DNA from: Pseudomonas sp. StFLB209
GTDB taxonomy: Bacteria; Pseudomonadota; Gammaproteobacteria; Pseudomonadales; Pseudomonadaceae
Direction of reading: 5' to 3'
Length of the DNA: 64,000 bases
Assembly (NCBI RefSeq): GCF_000829415.1
Contig: NZ_AP014637.1
Location: forward strand, 6,217,001 to 6,281,000
Position numbers and translations under genes: made by a program
The notes under the pieces: model-generated
What the model saw: only the letters and a program-made list of their open reading frames with translations
What the model was told of the DNA's origin: nothing
Database searches by the model: none
In this document: positions 1 to 8,988 of the stretch, one piece after another
How positions within the stretch are numbered: position 1 is the stretch's first letter
Layout: each line of letters starts with the position of its first letter

Positions 1-127
1 TTGCAGCGACCCTCAGTTAGCTGCGCAGTGGGCTGCCAGCGCTGCGCAACTGGGCCAGGCGCGGCAGTGGCAGCACACCGCCGAACGTTTCCGCGACATG
101 TTCCGCCAGGCCTGCGGGCAGAGGTGA
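1..127 (+). CDS. pslF: C-terminal end of a glycosyltransferase (PslF-like), partial
   Basis: The reading frame that enters from the left edge (frame 2) runs open to a TGA at 125-127. It encodes about 41 C-terminal residues ending in a helical, Arg/Gln-rich tail (HTAERFRDMFRQAC). Such a tail is usual at the end of GT4 glycosyltransferases. The stop lies 3 bases before the ATG of the pslG-like gene, so the two are in one operon. In P. aeruginosa the gene before pslG is pslF, a GT4 glycosyltransferase. The name rests mainly on this gene order because the catalytic part is outside the window. Confidence 0.7.
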   Translation, partial: CSDPQLAAQWAASAAQLGQARQWQHTAERFRDMFRQACGQR

Positions 128-130
128 ACC

Positions 131-1447
131 ATGCTGAATGGCACATGCAAAAAATGGCTGTACTGCGCATTGCTGGCCGCAAGCCTGGCGCCGTCTGCGG
201 CACTCAAGGCCGAAACGATCCTCAAGGCCTCGCGGCCGGTGGAGTGGCAGGATTTTCTCGGTGTCAATGTGCAGTTCCCGTACTTCACCCCGGACATCTA
301 CCAGCAACAGATGAATCGCCTCGACGCGCTGGGCCTGAACTGGGTGCGCCTGACCCTGCACTGGCCGCTGATCGAGCCACGCAAGGATCAACTGGAACTG
401 GGCACCGTGGACGCCGCAATGAGCGCGATGCACGAGCGCGGTTACAACGTGCTGGCGTATCTGGTCGGCTCGGCGCCGTTTGCCAGCAGCGCACCGGCCA
501 ATGCCGAAGGCCGCGACCAGTTTCCGCCAACCGACTTCGGTCTGTTCGCCACCCGCATGGCCAGCCTCGCCCAGCGCTATCCACAGGTGAACACCTGGCA
601 GGTGTGGAACGAGCCCAATATTGTCTGGCGCCCCAAGGAAGACCCGGTGGCTTATGCCCGTCTGCTGGCCGTCAGCACCGAGGCGATTCGCAAGGCCGTA
701 CCCGGCAAGCCGGTGGCCACCGCCGGCATGGCCTATTACAGCCAGATGCACAGTACCCCCGGCTACATGTTGCAGACCCTGGTCGAGGGCGGGCTGGGTC
801 AGCAGAACGTGGTCGCGGCCTATCACCCCTACTCCGAATACCCTGAAGGCGACTCGCCAGCCGACCGGGATTTTCTGGTGCGCGGCAACGCCATGAACCA
901 GTTGCTGCACAGCAATGGCGTGCAACAGGTGTGGGCCACCGAATGGGGCTGGTCGAGCTACGCAGGACCGGTGGAAATGCAGGCGCTTATCGGTTTGCGT
1001 GGCCAGGCCGACTACACCCTGCGGCGCCTGGCACTGATGAGCACGATGGACTACCAGCGCATTTTCCTGTTCAACCTCAGCGACCTGGACGAACGCGCCA
1101 CCGCCCGTGACCAAGGCTATGGACTGGTGGACCTGCAAGGCAATCCGAAACCTGTGTACCTGGCGCTGCAGAACTTCCTGAAAATCACCGGCCCGCGCTT
1201 GTTGCCCGCCGACCCGCCGGCGGTCAGCAGCGTGCCCCGCGACCTGTACGCCGTGTCATGGAGCCGCCCGGACGGCAGCCAGTTACTGATGACGTGGAGC
1301 GCTTCGGCCGCCTCGCTGAGCTTCCCAAGGATTTTCGATGCGGTGCTGCACGACCCGCTGGACGGCACCCGCACCTCACTGGCCAACCGCCAGGGCATTA
1401 CCCTGACGCTCAAGCCGTCCCTGCAGATTCTGGAGTGGAAGCCCTGA
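131..1447 (+). CDS. pslG: PslG-like exopolysaccharide glycoside hydrolase (GH39-like)
   Basis: 438 residues, close to P. aeruginosa PslG. Residues 1-28 form a signal peptide (KK, then a hydrophobic stretch ending ALKAE), so the protein acts in the periplasm or is held at the inner membrane. The rest is a TIM-barrel glycosidase. The acid/base glutamate sits in WNEPN (E161) and the nucleophile in TEWGW (E271), matching the two catalytic glutamates known for PslG. PslG is an endoglycosidase that trims the Psl polysaccharide during biosynthesis. It follows pslF by 3 bases, and its stop (TGA at 1445-1447) is 2 bases before pslH, so it is translated within the operon. Confidence 0.9.
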   Translation: MLNGTCKKWLYCALLAASLAPSAALKAETILKASRPVEWQDFLGVNVQFPYFTPDIYQQQMNRLDALGLNWVRLTLHWPLIEPRKDQLELGTVDAAMSAMHERGYNVLAYLVGSAPFASSAPANAEGRDQFPPTDFGLFATRMASLAQRYPQVNTWQVWNEPNIVWRPKEDPVAYARLLAVSTEAIRKAVPGKPVATAGMAYYSQMHSTPGYMLQTLVEGGLGQQNVVAAYHPYSEYPEGDSPADRDFLVRGNAMNQLLHSNGVQQVWATEWGWSSYAGPVEMQALIGLRGQADYTLRRLALMSTMDYQRIFLFNLSDLDERATARDQGYGLVDLQGNPKPVYLALQNFLKITGPRLLPADPPAVSSVPRDLYAVSWSRPDGSQLLMTWSASAASLSFPRIFDAVLHDPLDGTRTSLANRQGITLTLKPSLQILEWKP

Positions 1448-1449
1448 CC

Positions 1450-2667
1450 ATGCGCATCCTCTGGACCCTGCCCTATCTGCCGTGGCCGACCACCAGTGGC
1501 GGCAAGACCCGGGAATATCACCTGCTGCGCAACCTGGCTGCGCGCGGTCACCGGATTACCTTGCTGGTGCAATCCAAGACCGCCCTGGAGCAAGACTGCC
1601 GACAGGCCATGGAACCCTGGCTGGAACGCCTGATCGTGCTGCCGCGTCGCCCGCTGCGCAGCCTGCGCACGCTGCTGGCCGTCGGCCTGGCGCCGGTGCC
1701 GATGCTGGCCAGCGTCAACGGCTACGCGCCGCAACTGGAGCAGGCGTTCGAAATCCTGCTGGAGGAACACTGGGACGTGATCCAGATTCAACACACCTAC
1801 GCCTTCCAGCCGTTCGAAGCCGCGCTCAAGCGCAGCGGCAAGCCGTTCATTCTCACCGAACACAATGTCGAATCGGCGCTCGGTGCAGCCAGCTACGACA
1901 AACTGCCCGGCTGGCTGGCGCCCTTCACCTGGTACGACCGCTGGCGTTACCGGCGCTGGGAAACCCGGGTGTTCCGGCAGGCCAGCGAGTTGATCTCGGT
2001 GACCGAAGCTGACGCCAAGGCGCTGTCCAGGCTCAGTGGCAAACCGGTGTCGATCGTGGTCAACAGTGTCGATTGCGGCTACTACGCCAGCGTGCATCCC
2101 GACCGCGAGGGCAGCAACCTGCTGTTTATCGGCAACTATGAATATGCGCCGAACGTCGATGCCGTGCATTGGGCGCTGGACACCATCATGCCCCGCGTAT
2201 GGGCGCTCAAGCCCGACGTGCGACTGACCATCGCAGGCTTCGCCCTGCCCGCTGCATGGCGCGAACAATGGCCTGACCCGCGCCTTGAATGGCTGGGCTA
2301 CGTTCCTGACCTGCGCGCCCTGCAAAGCCGCTCGACGCTGTTCTTCGCGCCGCTGCGCCAGGGCGGCGGCTCGAAGCTGAAAATTCTCGAAGCCATGGCC
2401 GCCGGCCTGCCGGTGGTGACCACTGCCCAAGGTGTCTCGGGCCTGGCGGTCAGGCACCAGGAACATTATCTGGGCAGTGAAGACCCCCAAATGCTGGCGC
2501 AACTGATCGCCGACTACCTCGACACGCCGCTGCGCCTGGCACAGATCGGCGAGGCCGGCCGCGACTATGTGCGCTCGCGGCACGACTGGTCGGTTTCAGC
2601 AGCCCAGCTCGAAGGGATTTACACCCGGCTTACGCCCCCGACGCCAGGAGTGCGCCCATGCGTATAG
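1450..2667 (+). CDS. pslH: PslH-like GT4 glycosyltransferase
   Basis: 405 residues from the ATG 2 bases after the pslG stop; an in-frame upstream extension is rejected because it would lie inside pslG. The N-terminal half begins MRILWTLPYLPWPTTSGGKT, a Rossmann-like acceptor domain with the glycine-rich loop of GT-B enzymes. The C-terminal half has the donor-binding GGGSKLKILEAMAAGLPVV segment, the E-x7-E-like signature of GT4. It should transfer a sugar from a nucleotide donor to the growing lipid-linked Psl repeat unit on the cytoplasmic face. Its 3' end overlaps pslI by 10 bases. The gene name follows the order G-H-I-J. Confidence 0.87.
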   Translation: MRILWTLPYLPWPTTSGGKTREYHLLRNLAARGHRITLLVQSKTALEQDCRQAMEPWLERLIVLPRRPLRSLRTLLAVGLAPVPMLASVNGYAPQLEQAFEILLEEHWDVIQIQHTYAFQPFEAALKRSGKPFILTEHNVESALGAASYDKLPGWLAPFTWYDRWRYRRWETRVFRQASELISVTEADAKALSRLSGKPVSIVVNSVDCGYYASVHPDREGSNLLFIGNYEYAPNVDAVHWALDTIMPRVWALKPDVRLTIAGFALPAAWREQWPDPRLEWLGYVPDLRALQSRSTLFFAPLRQGGGSKLKILEAMAAGLPVVTTAQGVSGLAVRHQEHYLGSEDPQMLAQLIADYLDTPLRLAQIGEAGRDYVRSRHDWSVSAAQLEGIYTRLTPPTPGVRPCV

Positions 2668-3758
2668 GACTCGATTATCGCGCCGCTGCGGGTTATCCCG
2701 TCAGCGGCATCGGCCGCCAGAATTTCGCTCTGGAAGATGCGCTGCGCAGCCATCCCGGCTCCAGCCTGCAACTGTTCGGCGTGGCGCCAAGCGACCACCC
2801 GGTGCGTCGGCGCCTGCATGCGCCGCGCTGGTCAACGCCAATCGACTCGGTGCATCGCCTGCCTGAGCGGTTCAAGTTCGAAGGGCTGTTTCTGCCTGGC
2901 GCGCTGCGCGACGCTGAGGTGCAGTTGTATGTCGCCAATATCAACATGGGCCTGCCGCTGGGCCGCAAGCCGCCAGGCTTGAAGTATGTGCTGCAATTGC
3001 ACGACCTGTTCCAGTTAACCGAGAACAACCACCACGGCTCACAACTGAAGGCGCGGGTCTACCGGTTCACCGACCGGCTTTCGATCATCCACTCATTAAA
3101 GGTTGCCGATCAGGTCTGGGTGCCGTCGCAGTACACCGCCAACGAGACCCTGCGATTGTTCCCATGGGTGGCAGGCAAGCTGCGGGTATTGCCGCACCTG
3201 GTTGAGGGTTTTGCCGGGGAGCCGGCAGATATCAGCGCCTTGCAGTTACCCGAGCGCTATTGGCTATGCGTCGGTACCCGCGAGCCGCGCAAGAATATGG
3301 CCTGGTTTGTCGAAGCCTGGCAGACCGCCCGGCGGCGCTACCCGAACATCCCCGAGCTGGTGCTGGTCGGCGGTGATGACGCCCTGCATCCCAATCAGCG
3401 CAGCCTGGCCGGCCTGCATGTGCTGCGCGGGATTGGTGACGACCAGTTGCATGCCGTGTATCAGCAGGCCGAACGCCTGTGGCACCCATCGCGGGCTGAA
3501 GGCTTCGGCCTGCCGGTGATCGAGGCGCTGAGGGTCGGCACGCCGGTGGCGGTGGCCAGCGGCAGTTCGCTGGATGAAATCACTCCGCCCGACAGCCCGC
3601 GCTTTGCGCCCGCTGACTCTGACGCACTGATTCGGCTGATGGGCGTGCTCGCCAGTGCCGCCAGCGAAGACTCGCAGCCGCTCAAGGACTGGGCTGGGCG
3701 CTATGGCCGCGAGGCATTCAGGCAGCGGATTCACGCGGCCCTGGAGGAGTTGCGCTAA
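2658..3758 (+). CDS. pslI: PslI-like GT4 glycosyltransferase
   Basis: 366 residues. It starts inside the end of pslH (10-base overlap), which suggests translational coupling. A GT-B fold is indicated by the N-terminal GYPVSGIGRQ loop and by the C-terminal GT4 signature EGFGLPVIEALRVGTPVAVA. Conserved VGTREPRKN (residues about 207-215) is the usual start of the donor-nucleotide domain. It is the next transferase in assembly of the Psl pentasaccharide repeat and has the size of P. aeruginosa PslI (about 367 residues). Substrate specificity cannot be read from sequence. Confidence 0.87.
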   Translation: MRIGLDYRAAAGYPVSGIGRQNFALEDALRSHPGSSLQLFGVAPSDHPVRRRLHAPRWSTPIDSVHRLPERFKFEGLFLPGALRDAEVQLYVANINMGLPLGRKPPGLKYVLQLHDLFQLTENNHHGSQLKARVYRFTDRLSIIHSLKVADQVWVPSQYTANETLRLFPWVAGKLRVLPHLVEGFAGEPADISALQLPERYWLCVGTREPRKNMAWFVEAWQTARRRYPNIPELVLVGGDDALHPNQRSLAGLHVLRGIGDDQLHAVYQQAERLWHPSRAEGFGLPVIEALRVGTPVAVASGSSLDEITPPDSPRFAPADSDALIRLMGVLASAASEDSQPLKDWAGRYGREAFRQRIHAALEELR

Positions 3759-5173
3759 TGCCCATTGCCCTGCCCGTCGGGCTGATCCTGGCGCTATTCA
3801 TCGGTCTGCTGATCTGGCTGGCACCGGTGCCGATGGTGCTGTTGGTGCTGGCCGGGCTGGCCTCGGTCGTCACGGTGATCCGCCGCCCGACCCTGGGCCT
3901 GCTGCTGTTTTGTGTGCTGGGCACTTTCATCCCCTACTCCACCATCCAGATCGGCGTGCGGACCACGGTTTCCGAAGCGATGATCATGCTGACCTGGGCC
4001 AGCTACCTGTTGCAGGCGATGTTCTTCGACCAGCCCAAGCGCCCGCCCATGCAGCGCACTGAGCGGCTGCTGCTGATGCTGATGCTGTTCAGCGCCTTTC
4101 CGTTTCTGGTCGGTCAGGTTTCAGTGGTGGCCGAGGGCAATGGGCCGATCAACTGGGTGCGCTGGCTGTTCAATCTGTCGATCCTGTTTCTGGTGCCGCG
4201 GCTGCTGCTCGAGCGCCAGACTCTGGAGCAACTGATCATGTGCCTGATGCTCGGCACCCTGGCGATGTTGCTGATGTCGATTCCGGTGTTTCTTGCCGAG
4301 CGCAGTGCCACAGCGATGATCCCGATCCTCGGCGTACTGGGCTACAGCGGCGTGGATGTACTCAATAGCAGCCTGTTGGCGCTGGCTGACCGGATGGGCT
4401 CACCCTGGATGCACCCTAACGTGGCCGGCGGCGCTCTGGCAATGCTGTTGCCGCTGGCGTTCTGCTACGGCCTGAGCCGCAGCGGCGGCCCGCGCAGCAT
4501 CGCCCTCGCCGTTGCCGTACTCGGCGTGATCGGGCTGCTGCTGACCGGCTCGCGGGGGGCGTTGATCAGCCTGGTCGCGGTGATGCTGTGGATGGCCCGC
4601 CGACGCATCCCGCACCTGGGGCGCATCCTGCTCGGCGGGGTGTTTGCCGGCACTGCATTGCTGCTGCTCTATCCACCGCTGCAAGACCGGATCATGAGCC
4701 TGTTCTCCGACGATGACGTCAGTACCGCGATCCGTTTTCTGGAGTACAGCCACTTCCCTGATGCCGTGGCCATGTTTCCGTTCGGCATCGGCTTCAAGGT
4801 CGACCCGCCGGTACTCAACTACACCGAATTCGGGATTTCCAACCTGTGGCTGAACTTCGTCTACAAACTCGGCCTGCCGGGCATGCTGCTGTTCATTGCC
4901 ATCACCACAAGCTGGTGGAAGCAGGTGCGGCCGGCCAAGGGCCCTATCGTGCTGACCGCTGACAACTGCATTGCGCTGGGCACCACCTGCGGCGTGCTGG
5001 CGGCGCTGTTCAGCGGCCTGTTCGACCACTATTTCAGCTTCACACCGGTCCTGAGTGCGCTGTTCTGGCTGTTCGTCGGCATCAGCCTGCACGAGAACCG
5101 GCGCCTGCACCAACAGGCCATTGCCTCATTCAAATCCCACGTTGCCAGACCCGAACAGGGAGAGCGCCCATGA
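3758..5173 (+). CDS. pslJ: PslJ-like O-antigen ligase/polymerase family membrane protein
   Basis: 471 residues with about ten or more membrane helices and little else, including a Wzy_C-type region around residues 208-290 (PWMHPNVAGGALAMLLPLA, then LLLTGSRGAL). The Ser-Arg-Gly motif before a helix is typical of O-antigen ligase/polymerase proteins. In psl clusters this protein is thought to polymerise or ligate repeat units at the periplasmic face. The ATG overlaps the pslI stop by one base (TAATG), and its own end overlaps the next gene by 4 bases (ATGA). Confidence 0.87.
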   Translation: MPIALPVGLILALFIGLLIWLAPVPMVLLVLAGLASVVTVIRRPTLGLLLFCVLGTFIPYSTIQIGVRTTVSEAMIMLTWASYLLQAMFFDQPKRPPMQRTERLLLMLMLFSAFPFLVGQVSVVAEGNGPINWVRWLFNLSILFLVPRLLLERQTLEQLIMCLMLGTLAMLLMSIPVFLAERSATAMIPILGVLGYSGVDVLNSSLLALADRMGSPWMHPNVAGGALAMLLPLAFCYGLSRSGGPRSIALAVAVLGVIGLLLTGSRGALISLVAVMLWMARRRIPHLGRILLGGVFAGTALLLLYPPLQDRIMSLFSDDDVSTAIRFLEYSHFPDAVAMFPFGIGFKVDPPVLNYTEFGISNLWLNFVYKLGLPGMLLFIAITTSWWKQVRPAKGPIVLTADNCIALGTTCGVLAALFSGLFDHYFSFTPVLSALFWLFVGISLHENRRLHQQAIASFKSHVARPEQGERP

Positions 5174-5991
5174 AACATCGCCTGATGCACTCGCACAATC
5201 TGCGACAGGCCCTGCCCGAATACGCCGAGAAAATGGGCGTCAGCCTTGATGATCTGCAAGCGGCTTATGAATGGATGCTGGCCAACGAGGTGTGTTTCGA
5301 GACCCAGGTCAAAGACACCACGCTGTCGTTCATCTGCTACCTGAATATCGAGCCGCGCATCGAGCATCCGTTGGCACGGCGGTTCTATCGCCTGCTGGCC
5401 AGTGAGATGCACGGCGCATTGATTCCGCTGTACGGCATCAACTGGCCGACCCTGCGCGACCGCATGCTGCGGGTCTGGGAGCAGCTCTACAACATGCTCA
5501 TCTGCAAGCTGCCCAGCCATCATCTGCGCCTGGCCTGGTTGCGCCTGGGTGGCGCCAAGATCGGCAAGGGCTCCACCGTGTGGCGCAACACCGAAATTCT
5601 CGGCGTGGACAGCTTGCGCATCGGTAATGACAGCACCGTGGGCTGGCACTGTCAGTTGGATGCCCGCGGCGGGCTGATCATCGGTGACCACGTCACCATC
5701 GCCTCTCATGTGCTGATCATCGCCGGCGGTCATGACCTGAAAGAGCCGGAGTTCTGGGCGGTCGGCGGGCCGGTATGGATTGGCGACTACGCCTGGATCT
5801 GCAGCCGCGCACTGCTGTCGTTCGGCGCTGACATCGGGGAAGGTGCGGTGGTGGGCGGGGCCAGCGTGGTCTCCAAACCGATCCCGCCCTACGCCATCGT
5901 CAGCGGGCCGAATGCCGAGATCAAAGGCGAGCGCGCCCGCAACCTCAATTACAAGGTGGGCGGCAAAGGCCTGTTCACCTTGTTCCACTGA
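5170..5991 (+). CDS. Hexapeptide-repeat (WbbJ-like) acetyltransferase inserted in the psl operon
   Basis: 273 residues. Residues about 130-265 form a left-handed beta-helix with the hexapeptide pattern (KIGKGSTVW, LRIGNDSTVG, LIIGDHVTI, VWIGDYAWI, DIGEGAVVGG). The probable catalytic His lies in IIAGGHDLK. This is the family of WbbJ, colanic-acid and maltose O-acetyltransferases, which use acetyl-CoA. The first 130 residues are helical, match nothing I recognise and are longer than usual for the family. The gene is coupled on its left by an ATGA overlap and is 9 bases from pslK, so it belongs to the operon. P. aeruginosa has pslJ directly followed by pslK. It may O-acetylate the polysaccharide or a precursor. 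Its exact substrate is unknown. Confidence 0.85.
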   Translation: MKHRLMHSHNLRQALPEYAEKMGVSLDDLQAAYEWMLANEVCFETQVKDTTLSFICYLNIEPRIEHPLARRFYRLLASEMHGALIPLYGINWPTLRDRMLRVWEQLYNMLICKLPSHHLRLAWLRLGGAKIGKGSTVWRNTEILGVDSLRIGNDSTVGWHCQLDARGGLIIGDHVTIASHVLIIAGGHDLKEPEFWAVGGPVWIGDYAWICSRALLSFGADIGEGAVVGGASVVSKPIPPYAIVSGPNAEIKGERARNLNYKVGGKGLFTLFH

Positions 5992-6000
5992 CCCGCCGCA

Positions 6001-7416
6001 ATGCTCGGTTCGACCCTGTGGCTGACCCTGGCCACCCTGACCGGCCTGGCGGCAGGTTTTGCCCGCGAGTGGCTGTTGGTGGCGGCCTGGGGGGCTGGCA
6101 GCCAGAGCGATGCATTTCTGGTGTCGATGTTCCTGCCCGAAGCCCTGCGCATGTCACTGGCCGGCGGCCTGCTCAGCGCCGCCGCCCTGCCGCTCTATCA
6201 ACAGCGTGACGACCAGCAGCAACGCCGTTGGCTGGCAGCGCTGACTACCCACCTGCTGTTGGCCGCGTTGCTACTGAGTGGTTTGCTGAGTCTGGGTGCC
6301 GGGTTGTGGGTGCGTTTGATCGGGCCGGGCCTGGACACCGGAGCCTATGACCAGGCAGCCGGCAGCCTGCACTGGCTGGCCTGGTGCGCACCGGGTTTTG
6401 TCCTGCATGGATTGCTGTGCGTGCCGTTGCAGGCCAGCGCAAGGTTTGTCCTGGCCGGGCTGGGTTCGCTGTTGTTCAACCTGCCGCCGGTGGTGTATCT
6501 GGCGATCATGGGCCAGGCGGCAACGCCCGATGGCGTGGCGGGCGCCTGCCTGCTGGGCAGTCTGCTGATGCCCGGGGTGTTGCTGCCCAGCCTGTATCGC
6601 CTGGGCTGGCGACCGTGGCGCGGCGACGCAGAGCCCGGCGCACTGCGCGAGTTACTGCAACGGATGGGGCCGCTGCTGGGCAGCAACCTGGCCAGTCAGG
6701 GCCTGGCGTTACTGGAGCGGATGGTCGCCTCGCTGCTGGGCGAAGGTGCAGTGACCTGGATCAACCTGGCGCGCAAGTTGATCAACCTGCCGTTGATTGC
6801 GCTGATGAGCCTGAACCAGGTGCTGCTGGGTTTGATGAGTGGCAGCGCCGGTCAACAACGCCTGGCGCTGCTGCGCCGCGGGTTGGCCAGCGCCACCTTG
6901 CTGACCTTGCCGGCCGTGGCCGGGTTGATCGGCGCAGCCGGCGCGCTGGTGGTGTTGCTGCTGCCGCAACAGACCCACGCGGCGCCCTTGCCGCAGCTGC
7001 TGGCCTGGTTTGCCACGCCGCTGTTGTTCAACGCCTGGAATGCCTTGCTGGCGCGCTATGCCTACGCAGGCGGCGATACCCGTCTGCCGCTCGGTTGCGA
7101 GTTGGCCGGCAGCCTGTGCAACGCGCTGCTGCTGGGGCTGTTGCCGTGGTGGTTGGGCGTTGAGGGAATTGCTTTGGCTGCCTTGGGCGGCGCACTGCTG
7201 ACCGGAATCTTGCTGTTACGCCGCCAAGGGCTTGGCCAGGTCGCGCCATGGCGCAGCCACTGGCCGCTGGCAGCGCTGGCGATGGGCGTTGCGGCGCTGG
7301 TTTTACATCCCTTGCAGTCGGTGCCGCTGCAACTGGGGCTCAGTACCTTGTATGGATTTTTGTTGCTGACGGGTATGGCACTGTGGCTTAAACCCTGGCG
7401 GGCGGATCTTGGGTAA
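6001..7416 (+). CDS. pslK: PslK-like MviN/MurJ-family flippase
   Basis: 471 residues and about 12-14 membrane helices. The N-terminus has the MOP-superfamily signature near residues 15-60 (AAGFAREWLLVAAWG, SQSDAFLVSMFLPEALR), in which helix 2 carries the conserved F-x-P-E/N-x-x-R pattern of MurJ/MviN. PslK is the predicted flippase for the lipid-linked Psl repeat unit. No further psl gene follows: the operon runs into a repeat-filled 508-bp gap and then a convergent LysR gene. P. aeruginosa continues with pslL and beyond, so here pslK is the last gene of this block. Confidence 0.87.
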   Translation: MLGSTLWLTLATLTGLAAGFAREWLLVAAWGAGSQSDAFLVSMFLPEALRMSLAGGLLSAAALPLYQQRDDQQQRRWLAALTTHLLLAALLLSGLLSLGAGLWVRLIGPGLDTGAYDQAAGSLHWLAWCAPGFVLHGLLCVPLQASARFVLAGLGSLLFNLPPVVYLAIMGQAATPDGVAGACLLGSLLMPGVLLPSLYRLGWRPWRGDAEPGALRELLQRMGPLLGSNLASQGLALLERMVASLLGEGAVTWINLARKLINLPLIALMSLNQVLLGLMSGSAGQQRLALLRRGLASATLLTLPAVAGLIGAAGALVVLLLPQQTHAAPLPQLLAWFATPLLFNAWNALLARYAYAGGDTRLPLGCELAGSLCNALLLGLLPWWLGVEGIALAALGGALLTGILLLRRQGLGQVAPWRSHWPLAALAMGVAALVLHPLQSVPLQLGLSTLYGFLLLTGMALWLKPWRADLG

Positions 7417-7462
7417 AACCGGTTGCAGAGCAATCAGGTTTGCACGCGGCGCGCCTTCGGGC

Positions 7463-7898
<436 letters not shown>

Positions 7899-7924
7899 GA
7901 GCCTGTTCCCTAAACTGATCGGCA

Positions 7925-8878
7925 TTACCCCGCAGAACCAGTCGCTTCTATATTTCCCGCAGCGGCTACCGGCTTGCCCTGATACCCCGAACAGATCCGC
8001 TTCAACGTCTGGCGCAGCCAACGATGGGCCGGGTCTTTATCGAACCGTGGATGCCAGGCCTGGATGACCACCACTTGTTCCAGCTCCAGCGGCAGTTCGA
8101 AGGCGCGCATGCGCAAGCCCATGGTTTGCAGGCCCCAGATCACCGGCTCCGGCAACGGCAACAACAGATCGGAGTCAGCAATACCAAAGATCGCCGAGTG
8201 AAAATGCGGGGTGATCAATGCCACCCGCCGTTGCAGGCCCAACGCCGCCAGGGCCGTATCGATCGGACCACGGGCACGGCCGCGGCGTGACACGCTGACA
8301 TGGTCGTAGGCAGCCAGGCTTTGCGGGGTAATAGAACCTGCAAAGATCGGATGCTCTTCGCGCGCCAGGCCGCAAAACCTCGAAGTGAACAGGTTCTGAA
8401 CCTTGATTTCGGGACCGAAGTTACGCCGTGAGGCGATATACAGATCGATACGCCCTTCCCTCAAGGCATCGTCGTCATCGGCCCCCTCGGGCACAAAGCG
8501 CAAGGTGCAGCCTGGCGCGTCTTCACGCAGGGCATCCATCAGGCGTGCACCGAACGAACCGAAAAATACGTCGTTCGAGCGCACGTTGAAGCAGCGCTCC
8601 AGAGTGCTCATGTCGACCTCGTCGCGGGCCTGGAACACTTGCGCAGCCTGTTCGACCAGTTCGCGGACCTGGGCTTGCAAGGCCAGCGCCCTGGGCGTGG
8701 GCACCAGCCCACGGCCGGCGCGCACCAGCACCGGATCGCCCAGCGCCTCGCGAATGCGCGTCAGGGTACGGCTCATCGCCGCCGGGCTCAGGTGCATGCG
8801 CCGTGCCGCACCGACCACGCTGCCCTCCTCGAGCAAGGCATCAAGTGCGATCAAAAGATTAAGATCCGGGAGCAGCAT
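7925..8878 (-). CDS. LysR-family transcriptional regulator
   Basis: 317 residues from the ATG at 8878. Longer in-frame starts only add residues unlike the family (the HTH should start 3-5 residues in: LLPDLNLLIALDALLEEGSV). The winged HTH is at residues 5-65 (GAARRMHLSPAAMSRTLTRI), followed by the LysR effector domain. MSRTLTRIRE with DLNLL and DPVLVRAGRG are features of the NodD/LeuO-like branch. It is divergent from the CAP-domain gene with a 110-bp gap, so that gene is a possible target. No effector can be inferred. Confidence 0.88.
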   Translation of the reverse strand: MLLPDLNLLIALDALLEEGSVVGAARRMHLSPAAMSRTLTRIREALGDPVLVRAGRGLVPTPRALALQAQVRELVEQAAQVFQARDEVDMSTLERCFNVRSNDVFFGSFGARLMDALREDAPGCTLRFVPEGADDDDALREGRIDLYIASRRNFGPEIKVQNLFTSRFCGLAREEHPIFAGSITPQSLAAYDHVSVSRRGRARGPIDTALAALGLQRRVALITPHFHSAIFGIADSDLLLPLPEPVIWGLQTMGLRMRAFELPLELEQVVVIQAWHPRFDKDPAHRWLRQTLKRICSGYQGKPVAAAGNIEATGSAG

Positions 8879-8988
8879 GGCATCATCCGTTGTCAGAGGC
8901 GGTGATGATAACGCGAAGCACAAGCCAGACGGGTCGCTCCCGCCACGCAAATCGCGCATCATGTGCAGTGTGCTGAATGGAGAACGTC

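Noticed and set aside
1..846. A 281-codon frame over pslF/pslG
   Set aside because: It conflicts with the pslF end and the pslG catalytic frame and has an Arg/Pro/Gly-rich shadow composition.
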